Shown here piece by piece: positions 54,894-64,000 of a DNA stretch of 64,000 nucleotides (positions within the stretch are counted from its first letter, which is position 1; every line of letters starts with the position of its first letter). The notes beneath the pieces are model-generated. The model searched no databases. It was not told where the DNA came from and saw nothing but the letters and a program-made list of their open reading frames with translations. Made by a program: the position numbers and the translations under genes. The DNA is taken from NCBI GenBank assembly GCA_038049695.1, contig CP142458.1, positions 46,033,001 to 46,097,000 on the forward strand, written 5' to 3'. This DNA is from Cinnamomum chago. Lineage: Eukaryota > Streptophyta > Magnoliopsida > Laurales > Lauraceae.

Positions 54894-57256
54894 GAGTAGC
54901 CATTTCTGAATCACTTTTGTCTGCCCGTTTGAGGATCCGACGGTTTAGGGATGTCGAGATTGGGTAGTCTTCAGTGAAGCTTTCTCCAGGTTTGCGGAAG
55001 AAGGCTTTTGATTTTGGGGTCTCCCGTGATTCCACCAGGGCAGGGTCGGGAAGACACTATTCTCTGACAAACGCCGAAAAGAGGTGGCTTTTTAGAATAC
55101 GTATTGGTACGATGGTGTACATCTTTTTGTTGATATCTAGCTGTATGTCCCCTCACGTTTTGCGCTGCAATTGGGCTTCTCTCATGGCGTTGTTAGAGCG
55201 CCTTCGAGCATGGCGAAGCGTTTCGGAGGTTTGCAGGACGGGAGGAATGCGTGGGCTTTTTATAGTGCAGAGGACAATACTGCCATGATTTCTTATTCTG
55301 GGTTGCCCACTTTCCGGACTAGTAGCTTTACAGTTCGTAGAGAGCTTTTAGGTGTACCTGGGGCTTTCCAAGAAGGAGTTTGATGTCAGGCAGTCTTCTG
55401 GGAAGGGTATTGGCAGATCAGATGGAGTCCGACAAGAGGAAGTTCTGGGTTTCCTTTCTTGAGAGAAGCACAAGATAGGCTTTCTTGGTGAACATGACGT
55501 CATCAGATTAGGAGCTGTACAAGAGATACCTAGTGAGGTCATGAAACAACTAGAGGAGGAGGAAGTCGAGATCGATGCTTGGATGCAAGCAGAACGAACG
55601 AAGGCTTCCTTAGAGTCCACTGGGAAGAGCAGACCATCCGGTGAGGAGTCAAGCGAAGGTCCTGACTTTGACGATGGGGCGGGTACTTCAAGCAAACTGA
55701 CCCATCGAAGCAAGAGGAAGAGAGGGCAGCGCCGTAATAAGAGGCAACACGAAGACTCTCCTGATTTAGAAGTCCCTCTCACCATTGCTGAAGAGATGTC
55801 AGGGGATGCTGATGAGCCTCCGCAAAAGAGGAGCCGAGAGGAAGAGACTGTTAGTGAAGGTATGATTCCTCCTGTTTCTCTTTCCGTTTCTTTCATTGAG
55901 ATTTTCTTGTTTTGATTTGCTTTCTCTCCCCTTTTCAGTGGGAGATGATGATTTGGTGATGCCTGAGGTTCCGGCCGATGAGGCAGTGACGTATCCAATT
56001 GTGGCATCTGAAGAACCGAGGGACTCTGGAGTGATTCCAGAATCATCGCCTGGTATGACTTCTTTGTGTTTTCTTTTTGTCTGTGCAGTCATTTGCTAAC
56101 ATCTTGCTTGTTTTCTTGTCAACTGACTTGCCACAGGATTCTGACGATTTTGAGCCATCCATGGATGCGACCTTTGACAATGCTTCGGATGAACTCATGG
56201 ATGCAGAAAGTATTCTGCCGATTGTCGAAGAAGGTATTTGTAGCAATAACCCTGATGATAATGAGTTTTTCAACAGGATCATATTCATACCTTTTTGTTT
56301 TGTTTTGTTTTGCAGGCAGGTTGAGAAGTAACAGGAGAAGTTCCTCCGTCTTTTTCAAGGCCAGAGCTGGGGATGCCTGCAGTCAATCCAGAAGTAGGGA
56401 CTTCTTTTTCCAGTTTCAATGAGGCAGGGGTGAAATCTTCTGAGGAGATTCCTTTGCTAGTGTCTCTGATTAGAAAGAGTTTGATGATCACTTCTCCAAT
56501 AGGGCATGGCATGGGCGGTCGACCGATGGAGAGGGGCAAGCCTTCATCCGGCCGGTCTCTTCAGTATGTGAAGAAAGTGTTGAACAATGTCTTGAGCTCA
56601 TGGGTCGAAACTCTTTATTCTGGCCATTTGGAAGCTGGCTTCGGCATGATCAAGCATGTGCGGGACATCTTTGCTGATATCAAAGAGATCGGCCTGGACG
56701 TTGCAAGTGCGAAGGCTTTTGTTGATGAATTCATTACTCTGGGCAACAAATGGAATGAGACCAAGAGCTTCCCAAATGGTGACTTTTTCGATGAGATGTT
56801 TTTGAATCCTTCTGGCGAGGTCAAGTTTGAACTGAACGAGATCTCGTGGACTCGGAAGCAATTCGTTCGGGAGAGGAATATCACCGAGTTGGCTATCATT
56901 GAGCTAACATATGACCTCCATCGTCTTGATAGGGAAGTCCTTGAGGCCAGAAGCGTCTTGAGCTACTGGAAGAACAAGCTGATGCCAAATGGACTGGTAT
57001 TGTGGAAGCACGTGCTAAAGAAGGGACCCTCATTCGCCAGGTTGATGAGGCTGATAGCAATCTCCGGAGGAAGACTCAGGAATATGAGCAATGGCAAATG
57101 CTTTGGGATGAGCTTCCTCGTGCTGAAGATGGGTTACGACGTTTTGCCGTATTTTATGGAAAGATTTTGAAGAAGCGTGGCTTGGATGCTTTAGAGGCTA
57201 AAGCCAAGAATCTGCTTGAGGAGTTAAATCTTTGGTTGAACACTATGTTAGACTGA
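54894..57256 (+). pseudogene. PMD-like gene copy C, 3' half (broken)
   Basis: Parallel to copy A: KAFDFGVSRDSTRAG and HYSLTNAEKRWLF, a frame-damaged LQLGFS region, an acidic and basic linker with PPQKRSREEE, intron-like gaps (55860-55938 keeps frame; the next acceptor AG has become AA near 56121), then a helical C-terminus. The last 85 codons (57002-57256) are in a different frame from the preceding 265 (56373-57170). They are rich in Glu, Lys and Leu, fitting a coiled coil (EARAKEGTLIRQVDEADS). The natural stop is TGA at 57254. The stop shared with copy A near 54967 shows that both descend from an already damaged ancestor. Confidence 0.62.
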
Positions 57257-57452
57257 GCTCCTGATTTTTTGAAACAAACTCTTTTATTCTTCTCTTTAGT
57301 ACCTCCATGCAAAAACATTTTTGGTACTCTATATACCTTTTACTCAAATACTTTTTGATGAAAATAAACAAAAGTTGGATGAGGATGTTTGTTTGAAAGT
57401 TTGACCAAAAGGTTGTCATTTTGCGAAATTCTTTTGTCAAAGGGTTGTTTTA
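57257..57452. other. Spacer between PMD-like copy C and tandem arrays
   Basis: AT-rich, likely the 3' untranslated region of the extra gene. No motif seen beyond scattered AATAAA-like words. Confidence 0.4.
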
Positions 57453-57945
57453 GGCATGAAAGCCATATTTTGTGGTGAAAGCTTGATTTTTTGATGGCTT
57501 GAAAGCCGAGTTTTGAGATGGCATGAAAGCCAAATTTTGAGATGGCATGAAAGCCGAAATTTTGTGGCGTAAAAGACGAATTTGGATTTATGGCATGAGA
57601 GCCGAAATTTGGGAAGGCATGGAAGTCGGTTTTGTTTGTGGCATGGAAGCCGAAATCTTTTTTTTGGCATGGGAGCCGAAAAATTTTTTTGGCATGGAAG
57701 CCGAAGTTTGTTTGTTGGCGTGAAAGCTAGATTTTTTGAAAACCAATTTTTATTTTGTTGGCATGAAAGCCAAATTTTTAGATTTTTGGCATAAAAGCCG
57801 GGTTTTTGATTTTTTGGCTTAAAATTCGAGATTTTTGTTTTTTGCGGAAAAGCCAGGTTTTGTTTTTGGCGTAAAAGCTAGGTTTTTGTTTTTGGCATGA
57901 AAGCTGATTTTTGTTTTTGGCGTAAAAGCTAGGTTTTGGTTTTCA
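57453..57945. repeat. ~19 short tandem repeats (GGCATGAAAGCCGAAATTTT)
   Basis: Units of about 20-30 bases with a constant GGCATGAAAGCCGA core and a variable T-rich tail. They are progressively degenerate at both ends. Located between the extra gene and pol of a Tat-type element, a region known to generate satellite repeats. Confidence 0.88.
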
Positions 57946-57954
57946 AAAATGCAA

Positions 57955-58540
57955 GAATCGACTAAAAGCCGCCTCCTTGCTGAATGAAATTGCAAGTATC
58001 GATGGAATGTCGCCTCCTTACTCAATTGGTTGCGAGTATCGATGGAATGTCGCCTCATCGCGAATTAGGGTACATGTATTGACTGAACGTCGCTTTCTTG
58101 CTGTATGGTTTTACAAGTATCAATGGAATGTCGCATCCTTGCTCATCCGATTTGCGAGTATCGATGGAATGTTGCTTCGTCATTTTCAGAAATATTGTTT
58201 TGTGGGTACTGACTGAATGTCATTTTCCCACGACTTTTTTTTGGATTTTGAGTTGTTTTGGACCTCGGTTTTTTTGTTTGAATTTTGGGTTTGTGGATAT
58301 CAACTTGAAATGTTGCGTCTCCACGATTTTTGAATTTGAGGTTTTTTTTTTTTTGAAAATTTGGGTTGTGGATATCAACTGGAATATTGCGTCTTCACGA
58401 TTTTTTGAAATTTTGTAAGTATCGACAAGGTGTCGCCTCCGTGCGCTTTTGAAATGTTGGAAGTATCGAATGGGGTTCGTGCCCTTCCGATTTTCGGGTT
58501 TTGAGAGTATCGACTAAGCGTCGTTTCCTCACGGTTTTTT
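57955..58540. repeat. ~10 tandem repeats (AAGTATCGATGGAATGTCGCC)
   Basis: Units of about 45-60 bases anchored by GTATCGATGGAATGTCGCCTCC and variants. A second array adjoins the first with an unrelated sequence, so two satellite-like seeds lie side by side. Confidence 0.85.
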
Positions 58541-58898
58541 GTTTGAAAAATCATTTTTGTTTAAAGTCACTAGGGTTGTAAATTTTGACTCAAAACCATT
58601 TTTGCTTGTAAAAGTCGAGGCGAACTAGGGTGTAAATTCATGGGTCCTGATTTTTTTTTCAAACCATGAATTTTGGGTTCAAGGATCGAAAATTTTGGTC
58701 AGGTCCAGGAAGAGGCTCCTAAACTTGGACTTGTTGATTTTTTGAACAATGAAACTACGAAAGTCAACATTGTTTCGAGTTTTTTTTAGAAATTTCAACA
58801 TAAGGATGAAAATTCCAAAAGGAGTGGGTTTGACGAACAAGTACCTGAGAATAGGCTTTGACCATGTGAGCATTGCTCTGATCCAGTGGTGTAAGTCT
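58541..58898. other. No gene recognised
   Basis: AT-rich sequence between the tandem arrays and the integrase tail. CAAAACCATTTTTGCTT-like text repeats weakly. Nothing else seen. Confidence 0.4.
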
Positions 58899-60236
58899 TC
58901 AAGGGTAGTACCGCTTCAAGAATTTTCCATTGATGGGCATCATACATCTGTCACCCTCTATGTTTAGAAGAGCGTATGCGACGTTGGAGAAGACTTTGTC
59001 GATGACGAAGGGTCCCTCCCATTTTGGTTCGAATTTTCCTTTGGATTTATTAGCAAAAACCATTGGCCCTTTTACTGCAAGAACCAAGTCTCCCTTTTTG
59101 TAGGCGCGTTGCCTGACCTTCTTGTTGAAAGATCTTGCCATGCGTGCGTGGTAAAGCTCAATGCTTTGTGGAGCCTCGAGCCGTCTCTCATCGAGATTAT
59201 CCGGCTCTTAGAGTCTCAATTTGACACTGCTTTCTTGCATCATGTCATTTTGTAAAGATGCCCTTAAGGAAGGAATTTGTACTTCCAAAGGGACAACAAC
59301 TTCACATCCATAGACCAAAGAGAATGGTGTGCTATGGGTTTGTCCTCGAACAGTGGTTCGATAAGCCCACAAAGCTTTAGGCAATTTGTCTCCCCAGTCT
59401 CTTTTGTGACTTGAGACCATTTTCTTGAGAATTTTGCAGAGTGTCTTGTTGAAGGCTTCTGCTAGTCCGTTCGCTGGCGGATTATATGGAGTCGAACGAC
59501 AACTTTGGATTTTGTACTTGTCGCAGAACCTGTATAATTTGTGATCCCGGAATTGTGGTCCGTTATGATGGATGAATCTTTTAGGTATGCCGAAGCGACA
59601 TATAATATTGGTGCGCAAGAATTGAAGTACTGATGAGGTCTTCATTTCGTTGAGTGCAAATGCTTCTGACCACTTGGAGAAATAATTCGTAGCGGCGAAG
59701 ATGAAGCGTTGACGTTTGCTTGACGGGGGAGATATAGGACCTATGATGTCCATACCCTAGGCTTCGAAAAGCCATGAGATTGCTGTGGGATGTAACCATT
59801 TTGGAGGCATGTGGACGTAATCTCCATGAATTTGGCATTGTTGGTAGCGTTTAGCAAATTGCATTGCGTCAACTACCATGGTAGGCCAATAATAACCTAA
59901 CCTTTTTATCTGATCGTAGAGCTTAGGACTAGCCTGATGAGCTCCACAAAGACCAGCATGAACTTCTTTGAGAGTTTCCTCGGCCTCTTGTTGTGACAAG
60001 CAGCGTAGAAGTACTCGGTTGAAGGGTTTTCTGTAAAGCATTTTTGAAGGAATATCCAAATGAAAGTTTGGGGTTCGTCTTTGAATGCTTACCCGCTCTT
60101 TTGGATCTTCAGGTTGGATTCCAAACATAATGTATTCAATGAACGAATCCCTCCAGTCGTCGATCAGAGGTTTAAGCTCCGATGTCACAGTTTCAGGAGA
60201 CAAAGGTTGAGAAGATGATATCTCTGTGGAAGTCAT
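58899..60236 (-). pseudogene. Tat-type Ty3/gypsy integrase, broken
   Basis: Reverse strand. Zinc-finger region with HxGLCGAH and YYWPTM, though one finger cysteine is missing. Core starts MDIIGPISPPSSKRQ (59753). The family SDNG second aspartate is replaced by histidine (IHHNG), and the glutamate is kept in ANGLAEAFNKTL. The tail KGDLVLAVKGPM...GKFEPKWEGPF ends at 58899. Breaks: TAG in place of Trp at 59754-59756 and TAA near 59206. LHPT...W/GMDIIGP and CQIHGD are typical of the Tat lineage. It is followed, in its reading direction, by tandem repeats and the antisense extra gene, which is also a Tat arrangement. Confidence 0.88.
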
Positions 60237-60239
60237 CTG

Positions 60240-61259
60240 AGAAGTTGTAGCTCCAGAAGATATGCTACCGGACGTAGTCTGAGAATCTGAGGTCCTGGCA
60301 GACGAACTTTGGAGGCACGATCATCCGGAACTATCGCATTGCAAGAAACTCCGATAGGAGATGCCTCTAGAACGCGCTGTTGAGATTCAGCAGTTTTCTT
60401 CATTTTTCAGGGTTAATGGAGGAGATGTCTGTAAATTTTTCGGGATTTCTGGTTTTGGATTTTGATTATGACGAAGCTCATTGATGCGATCTTGCTCTCA
60501 CTCTATGGCAATACATTGCAAGATTTTTGCATTTTCTTCGAGATCGGGCATATGAGTCAAATCTTCTTCATCATGTGCTCCTTGTGGTTCATCAATGTTG
60601 GGTTCCACTGGAGCGCTGGTAGGTGCTAGATCGACAACATTTTCTTGAACAACCTCTTAGTCTTCTCCATCATCAGACCAGGATTCTTGTGGCTGTAATG
60701 GGTTATACCAGATTACTGGCATAAGATGAGATTCGGGAATCCATTCCTCATCAGAGAGGTATTCTCCTGTTTCAAGGGATTTCTCCCACTCATCAGTATC
60801 ACTGGACTCGTATCCATCCATGGATAATCCAATTACCGAGTTGCAAGAGTATGATGCCCCCTGTGTAGTTTCATTTCTATAATGAGGTGGCATGAAATCT
60901 CCAAGGGTGAATTTTCTTACCGCCTTTGAAGCCTTGGGAAGGAATTCTTCCGGTGCCCCTAGTGAAGCAGTGGAAGAAGTCTCTGCCTTTTCAGGGATTT
61001 CTTACTTTGATTGAGTCTTCTCCTGTTGTTTGAGCTTGCAGAGTTGTTTCTTGGCTTGCCTTCGCCGTTGAGTGGTAGGTTTTGTTTTGACGATCTCCCA
61101 ATTTTAATCTTCTAGGAGATCGGGATGCATCCATATAGGTTGTCCGTCTGGTGTTGGATAAGGAACCAGCTCTTGGAACGTTTGAGTCATTTTGATCACA
61201 TTGAAGGAAGTGGTTATTTTCAACTTTGGTGACTTGGAAGTTTGTCCATATGATACCAT
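60240..61259 (-). pseudogene. Tat-type polyprotein segment upstream of integrase, RT and RNase H missing
   Basis: From an ATG at 61259 the minus strand is readable with several stops (near 61109, 61003, 60658, 60500). Text includes WMHPDLLED, KFTLGDFMPPHYRNE and a very acidic stretch (SSDTDEWEKSLETGEYLSDEE) that looks like a linker before reverse transcriptase. No RT (YxDD) or RNase H motif occurs before the integrase at 60236. The element has therefore suffered an internal deletion. An LTR of another family begins at 61271, just upstream. Confidence 0.6.
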
Positions 61260-61270
61260 GTTGACGGAGG

Positions 61271-62918
61271 TGAAAGTCATGGGATCCTAACCCTAGAGGG
61301 GGGGGGGGGGGGTGAATAGGGTGTGTTACAAATATGACCAATTTAGACCAATTTTAAATCTTTAAGATAAACTAGTCACATGTGATGATTTACCAAACAA
61401 GACGCGGAAGCTAACAAAAGAAATCATCACAAGTATGCACCATAACACAAAGGTTTATAGTGGTTCGGCCTCAATGCCTACATCCACTACCGGCTTGTGA
61501 TCCAATCACCCCACCGGATTTTCACTAATTATGTTTTTTACTAGGCTAAGTAATAACCTTTACAATGTTGTTTTTCTAGGCTCAACAACAACCTTTACAA
61601 GATGCTTTTCAAGGCTAAGCAATAACCTTTACAATGTTGTTTTTCTAGGCTCAACAACAACCTTTGCAAGATGCTTTTCAAGGCTAAGCAATAACCTTTA
61701 CAATGTGCTTTTCTAAGGCTAAGCAATAACCTTTACAATGAAGAATTTCTCTAAGAAGGTGTCTCTTCAAGAACACTCTAAGAGATACAATTTAAGCACA
61801 AATAAAATGCCTTTTAAATAGGCTGATATGAAAGTGAAATACAAAGTACAAACATACACTAAATTAAGCTAAAGTGTGTGCACAAAGTGTATGAGTGTTT
61901 TACTTCAATCAGTTTCTAAAGTGAAGCTCTTAAATGAATGCTTGATGCATTTTAAAATCTAAGCTCAGAATAATAATGATTGAAGTTTTATGCTAAATCA
62001 CATGAATAGTTCAAGCAACTTGAAAGTAGGAACAAAACAAGTTGTAAGAAGATTTAACTATTAATAACACATGTGAATTAGACAAGAGTGTTTGCAAACC
62101 ATTTTAATATTCCAAAGATGATAATGAGTTTGTTAAACATCTCTTTAAAAGCTAGAAAACATGCATATATGAAAATACAAAGATTTGAACATGCATGGAT
62201 TTCATTTGAAATGGAAATCAAAACAATAAGTAAGATATACCTTTTAAAAACTCAACCATTTGATTTCCAATAGCCTTCTAGCCTTTCACCTCATTCCCCT
62301 TTCTTAGGCTCCAAAATGGTTTCAAAAGTTCATCCAACAAGCCTCTCAAAAGTAGGAAAAAGAATGGACTTTATAGCAAAAAACAGTCCAACGGCTAGTT
62401 GGCCCGGTCGACCCCATGACCCCCGGGTCTACCTGGCCCAACGGCTATATTTCCCAACGGCTAGTTGCCCGGTTGACCTGGGCCTAGCTCGGTCGATCGG
62501 GTACACTGGCCATTTTCCAGCAGGCCAGTTGGGCTGGTCGACCGGGCACAGGGGTGGGTCGACCGACCAAACTGGCATGGGAAGAGTTCTTGCTGATTTT
62601 TTAAAATCCCAAAGGTGCAAAGTGAACTCAAGGCCAGTGTGCTTCATGCATACTAAAATGATTCTAAAAATGAAATATGTATGCAAGGCACAAACCTAAA
62701 TTCTTAATTTGATTTTCCAAAATCATGCACAAATAATTAGGTTTTCAAAGCGAATATGAATTCTAAAAACATGCATGAGAAATTCATTTTAAAAACATAT
62801 GCACATGCAAGTAGAATCCAAGATTCCAAAGTCAAAACCTAAGAGCTCATGTGTGTGATCATTTGACAGTGAATGAGAATGTGCATCCATCAAAATTGCA
62901 ACAAACAAGAACCTAACA
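61271..62918 (-). mobile_element. LTR of a third TGTTAGG subfamily, reverse orientation, 3' LTR
   Basis: Minus strand reads TGTTAGGTTCTTG (62918) to GACTTTCA (61271). It is preceded on its own strand by a polypurine tract (62919-62932), so this is the 3' LTR of a reverse element whose body extends to the right. It contains a G run near 61299, GTCGACC-type words at 62400-62570, the conserved block 61455-61525, and GGTTATTGCTTAGCC-type repeats at 61540-61745. It inserted into the Tat remnant; the second target duplication is outside the window. Confidence 0.88.
61540..61745 (-). repeat. ~34-bp repeats (AAGGTTATTGCTTAGCC) within the LTR
   Basis: Alternating units (AGGCTAAGCAATAACCTTTACAA and AGGCTCAACAACAACCTT) are present about six times. 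Shorter versions of the same array occur in every TGTTAGG-family LTR here, for example 11927-12050 and 17147-17270. Confidence 0.8.
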
Positions 62919-62932
62919 ATCTCCCCCTTTGC
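62919..62932 (-). promoter_or_regulatory. Polypurine tract of the right-end element
   Basis: GCAAAGGGGGAGAT on the minus strand, identical in core to the tract at 15310-15323. Several similar runs follow to about 63280. Confidence 0.85.
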
Positions 62933-63709
62933 AATTTGATGGCAACTACTATGATCACAGCACTTAAAGGACTTTGGATCTTCTAAACTGCTCTGTTCTA
63001 GAAATCACTTGAATGTAGCTTCGACCGCTTGACCGATTCGTCGAGAGCTTTTGACTTTAATCTTTCCAAGTTGATTTCTCCCCCTTGGTTAGAGCTCTCC
63101 TTTGCTCTTAACAACCAAGCAATCTTCACTTTGGCTCTTGAAGCAGATCTCCCCCTCAGTTAGATCTGTTCTTCTCTCCCCCTTTGTTTGGTCTCCTTTC
63201 TGTCTGATCTTTAGATCTTCTATTCTTCTCTTCCTCTGTGACAATAGATAGATCTGATCTTTTTCTCCCCTTTTGACATCGAATTGCAAAGGAACCTGTA
63301 TACATGAGAAAACATATACCTTTCAGTAGCACCTGTTACCAAATGAGAATGCAATTGTAATGCGAAACATGTTATCATGTATATAGATTTGTGTAGCATT
63401 GTTTGAATGAAGCTAAGATAACAAATATAAATTGATATAACACTCTAAAGCTTCAAAAACAACATAAACATCCATCAAGAGAAACAACAAGGAGAAACGA
63501 GATGAAATATGAAATTGTACTTTCATTGATTTAACTAGATAAGTTCAGTACAAGATTCACTAAGTACTTGACCATTACATAAACAAAAGATTATGGTCAG
63601 TACTTAAAACAATAGGTTAGATGATAGAAAAAGAATACAACATGTGAAAAGCAATCTATCACTACCCAAAAATAACCCCAAAACAAAAAGAAAAACACTC
63701 CTAAAAGAT
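62933..63709 (-). other. 3' non-coding internal region of the right-end element
   Basis: The minus strand of about 62933-63340 matches 14880-15310 of the non-coding element (CAGGTGCTACT...GGTA, then TTTGCAAT and GGGGGAGA runs). The rest is AT-rich with no gene. The stem-loop array of the non-coding element was not recognised here. Confidence 0.6.
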
Positions 63710-64000
63710 CTAGTCAGAAGCTGGAGGAGTAGGAGGCATGGTGTCATCGAGCCGCCTGCAGGTCTTGGAGATGTTCGATAAATACTTCAGTGTCTTGCGC
63801 ATCATCCCTGAGGCCTCTTGTTTGAATTCATGAAACTCAGTACGCATGGTAGTAACCACCTGCTCTAAGGATGACATGCGCTCCTCCATAGTACATCGAG
63901 GAGGGGCCTGAGGCTGATGTGGCTGAGCAGGCTGATCAGGCTGAGGCTGCTACTAATCTGCAATCTCTATATCTGCAGCCTCTAACTCCTCGTCTCCTTC
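63710..64000 (-). pseudogene. C-terminal end of a retroelement frame of unknown function, runs off the window
   Basis: Reading leftward from the edge there is an acidic start (EGDEELEAADIEIAD), two stop codons, a Pro/Gln-rich stretch (PQPDQPAQPHQPQAPP), then a probable short coiled coil (MEERMSSLEQVVTTMRTEF) and a Pro-rich end PPTPPASD before TAG at 63710. It lies about 370 bases upstream of the 3' segment shared with the non-coding element. It could be the end of an extra frame downstream of pol, as in SIRE elements, or of a plant-transposon-type protein. I do not recognise the family. Confidence 0.45.

Noticed and set aside
1-64000. tRNA, rRNA or organelle-derived segments
   Set aside because: The only tRNA-like strings are the 12-base primer sites. 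No cloverleaf, rRNA core or plastid or mitochondrial gene text was recognised.

Overview
This window is nuclear DNA from a flowering plant, made almost entirely of nested, recombined and mostly broken LTR retrotransposons. I found no single-copy host gene, rRNA, tRNA or CRISPR array. The evidence is several LTR families with TG...CA ends, primer sites complementary to initiator tRNA-Met, polypurine tracts, plant Ty1/copia and Ty3/gypsy protein motifs, and spliceosomal-type intron borders. The species cannot be named from the sequence.

Layout. Positions 1-6325 hold two LTR-like blocks in reverse orientation; the second is crowded with self-complementary GGCGCC words. A decayed Ty3/gypsy chromovirus pol end lies at 6707-8397, with its 3' LTR starting at 8411. 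A young, structurally complete but non-coding LTR element occupies 10126-17531. It has 2.2-kb LTRs, a CGTAT target duplication, a tRNA-Met primer site and a polypurine tract. Its internal domain is a tiled array of about 27 stem-loops whose arms all differ but whose loops share AGTYATATCYTTT. This is the most unusual object in the window.

From about 17.5 to 27.2 kb, and again from 51.5 to 61.3 kb, lie pieces of a reverse-oriented Ty3/gypsy element of the Tat type. Its pol remnant (58.9-61.3 kb) is on the minus strand. Between pol and the 3' LTR is a plus-strand extra gene that resembles plant mobile domain (PMD) proteins. Copy A of this gene keeps its own TATA box, start codon and first intron. 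There are three copies, A (20.6-27.2 kb), B (30.9-32.3 kb) and C (51.5-57.3 kb). All three are interrupted at the same base by the same LTR and all carry stops, so all are pseudogenes.

B and C lie in a 6.2-kb direct repeat with a 20.6-kb offset. Between them sits a Ty1/copia complex. It consists of a reverse-oriented broken copy M (33.95-37.53 kb and 47.5-50.36 kb) split by a forward, apparently intact copy P (37.53-47.34 kb, one 1310-residue gag-pol frame, near-identical LTRs). Copy M's insertion site survives as a solo LTR with a perfect CATTT duplication at 27759-29776.

The right end (61271-64000) is the 3' part of a reverse-oriented relative of the 10-17 kb element, with the tail of a decayed reading frame entering from the window edge. 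Functionally, the only plausible complete protein-coding gene is the copia gag-pol. The non-coding element at 10-17 kb would need proteins from a relative to move, and its LTRs differ by only a few bases, so it moved recently.
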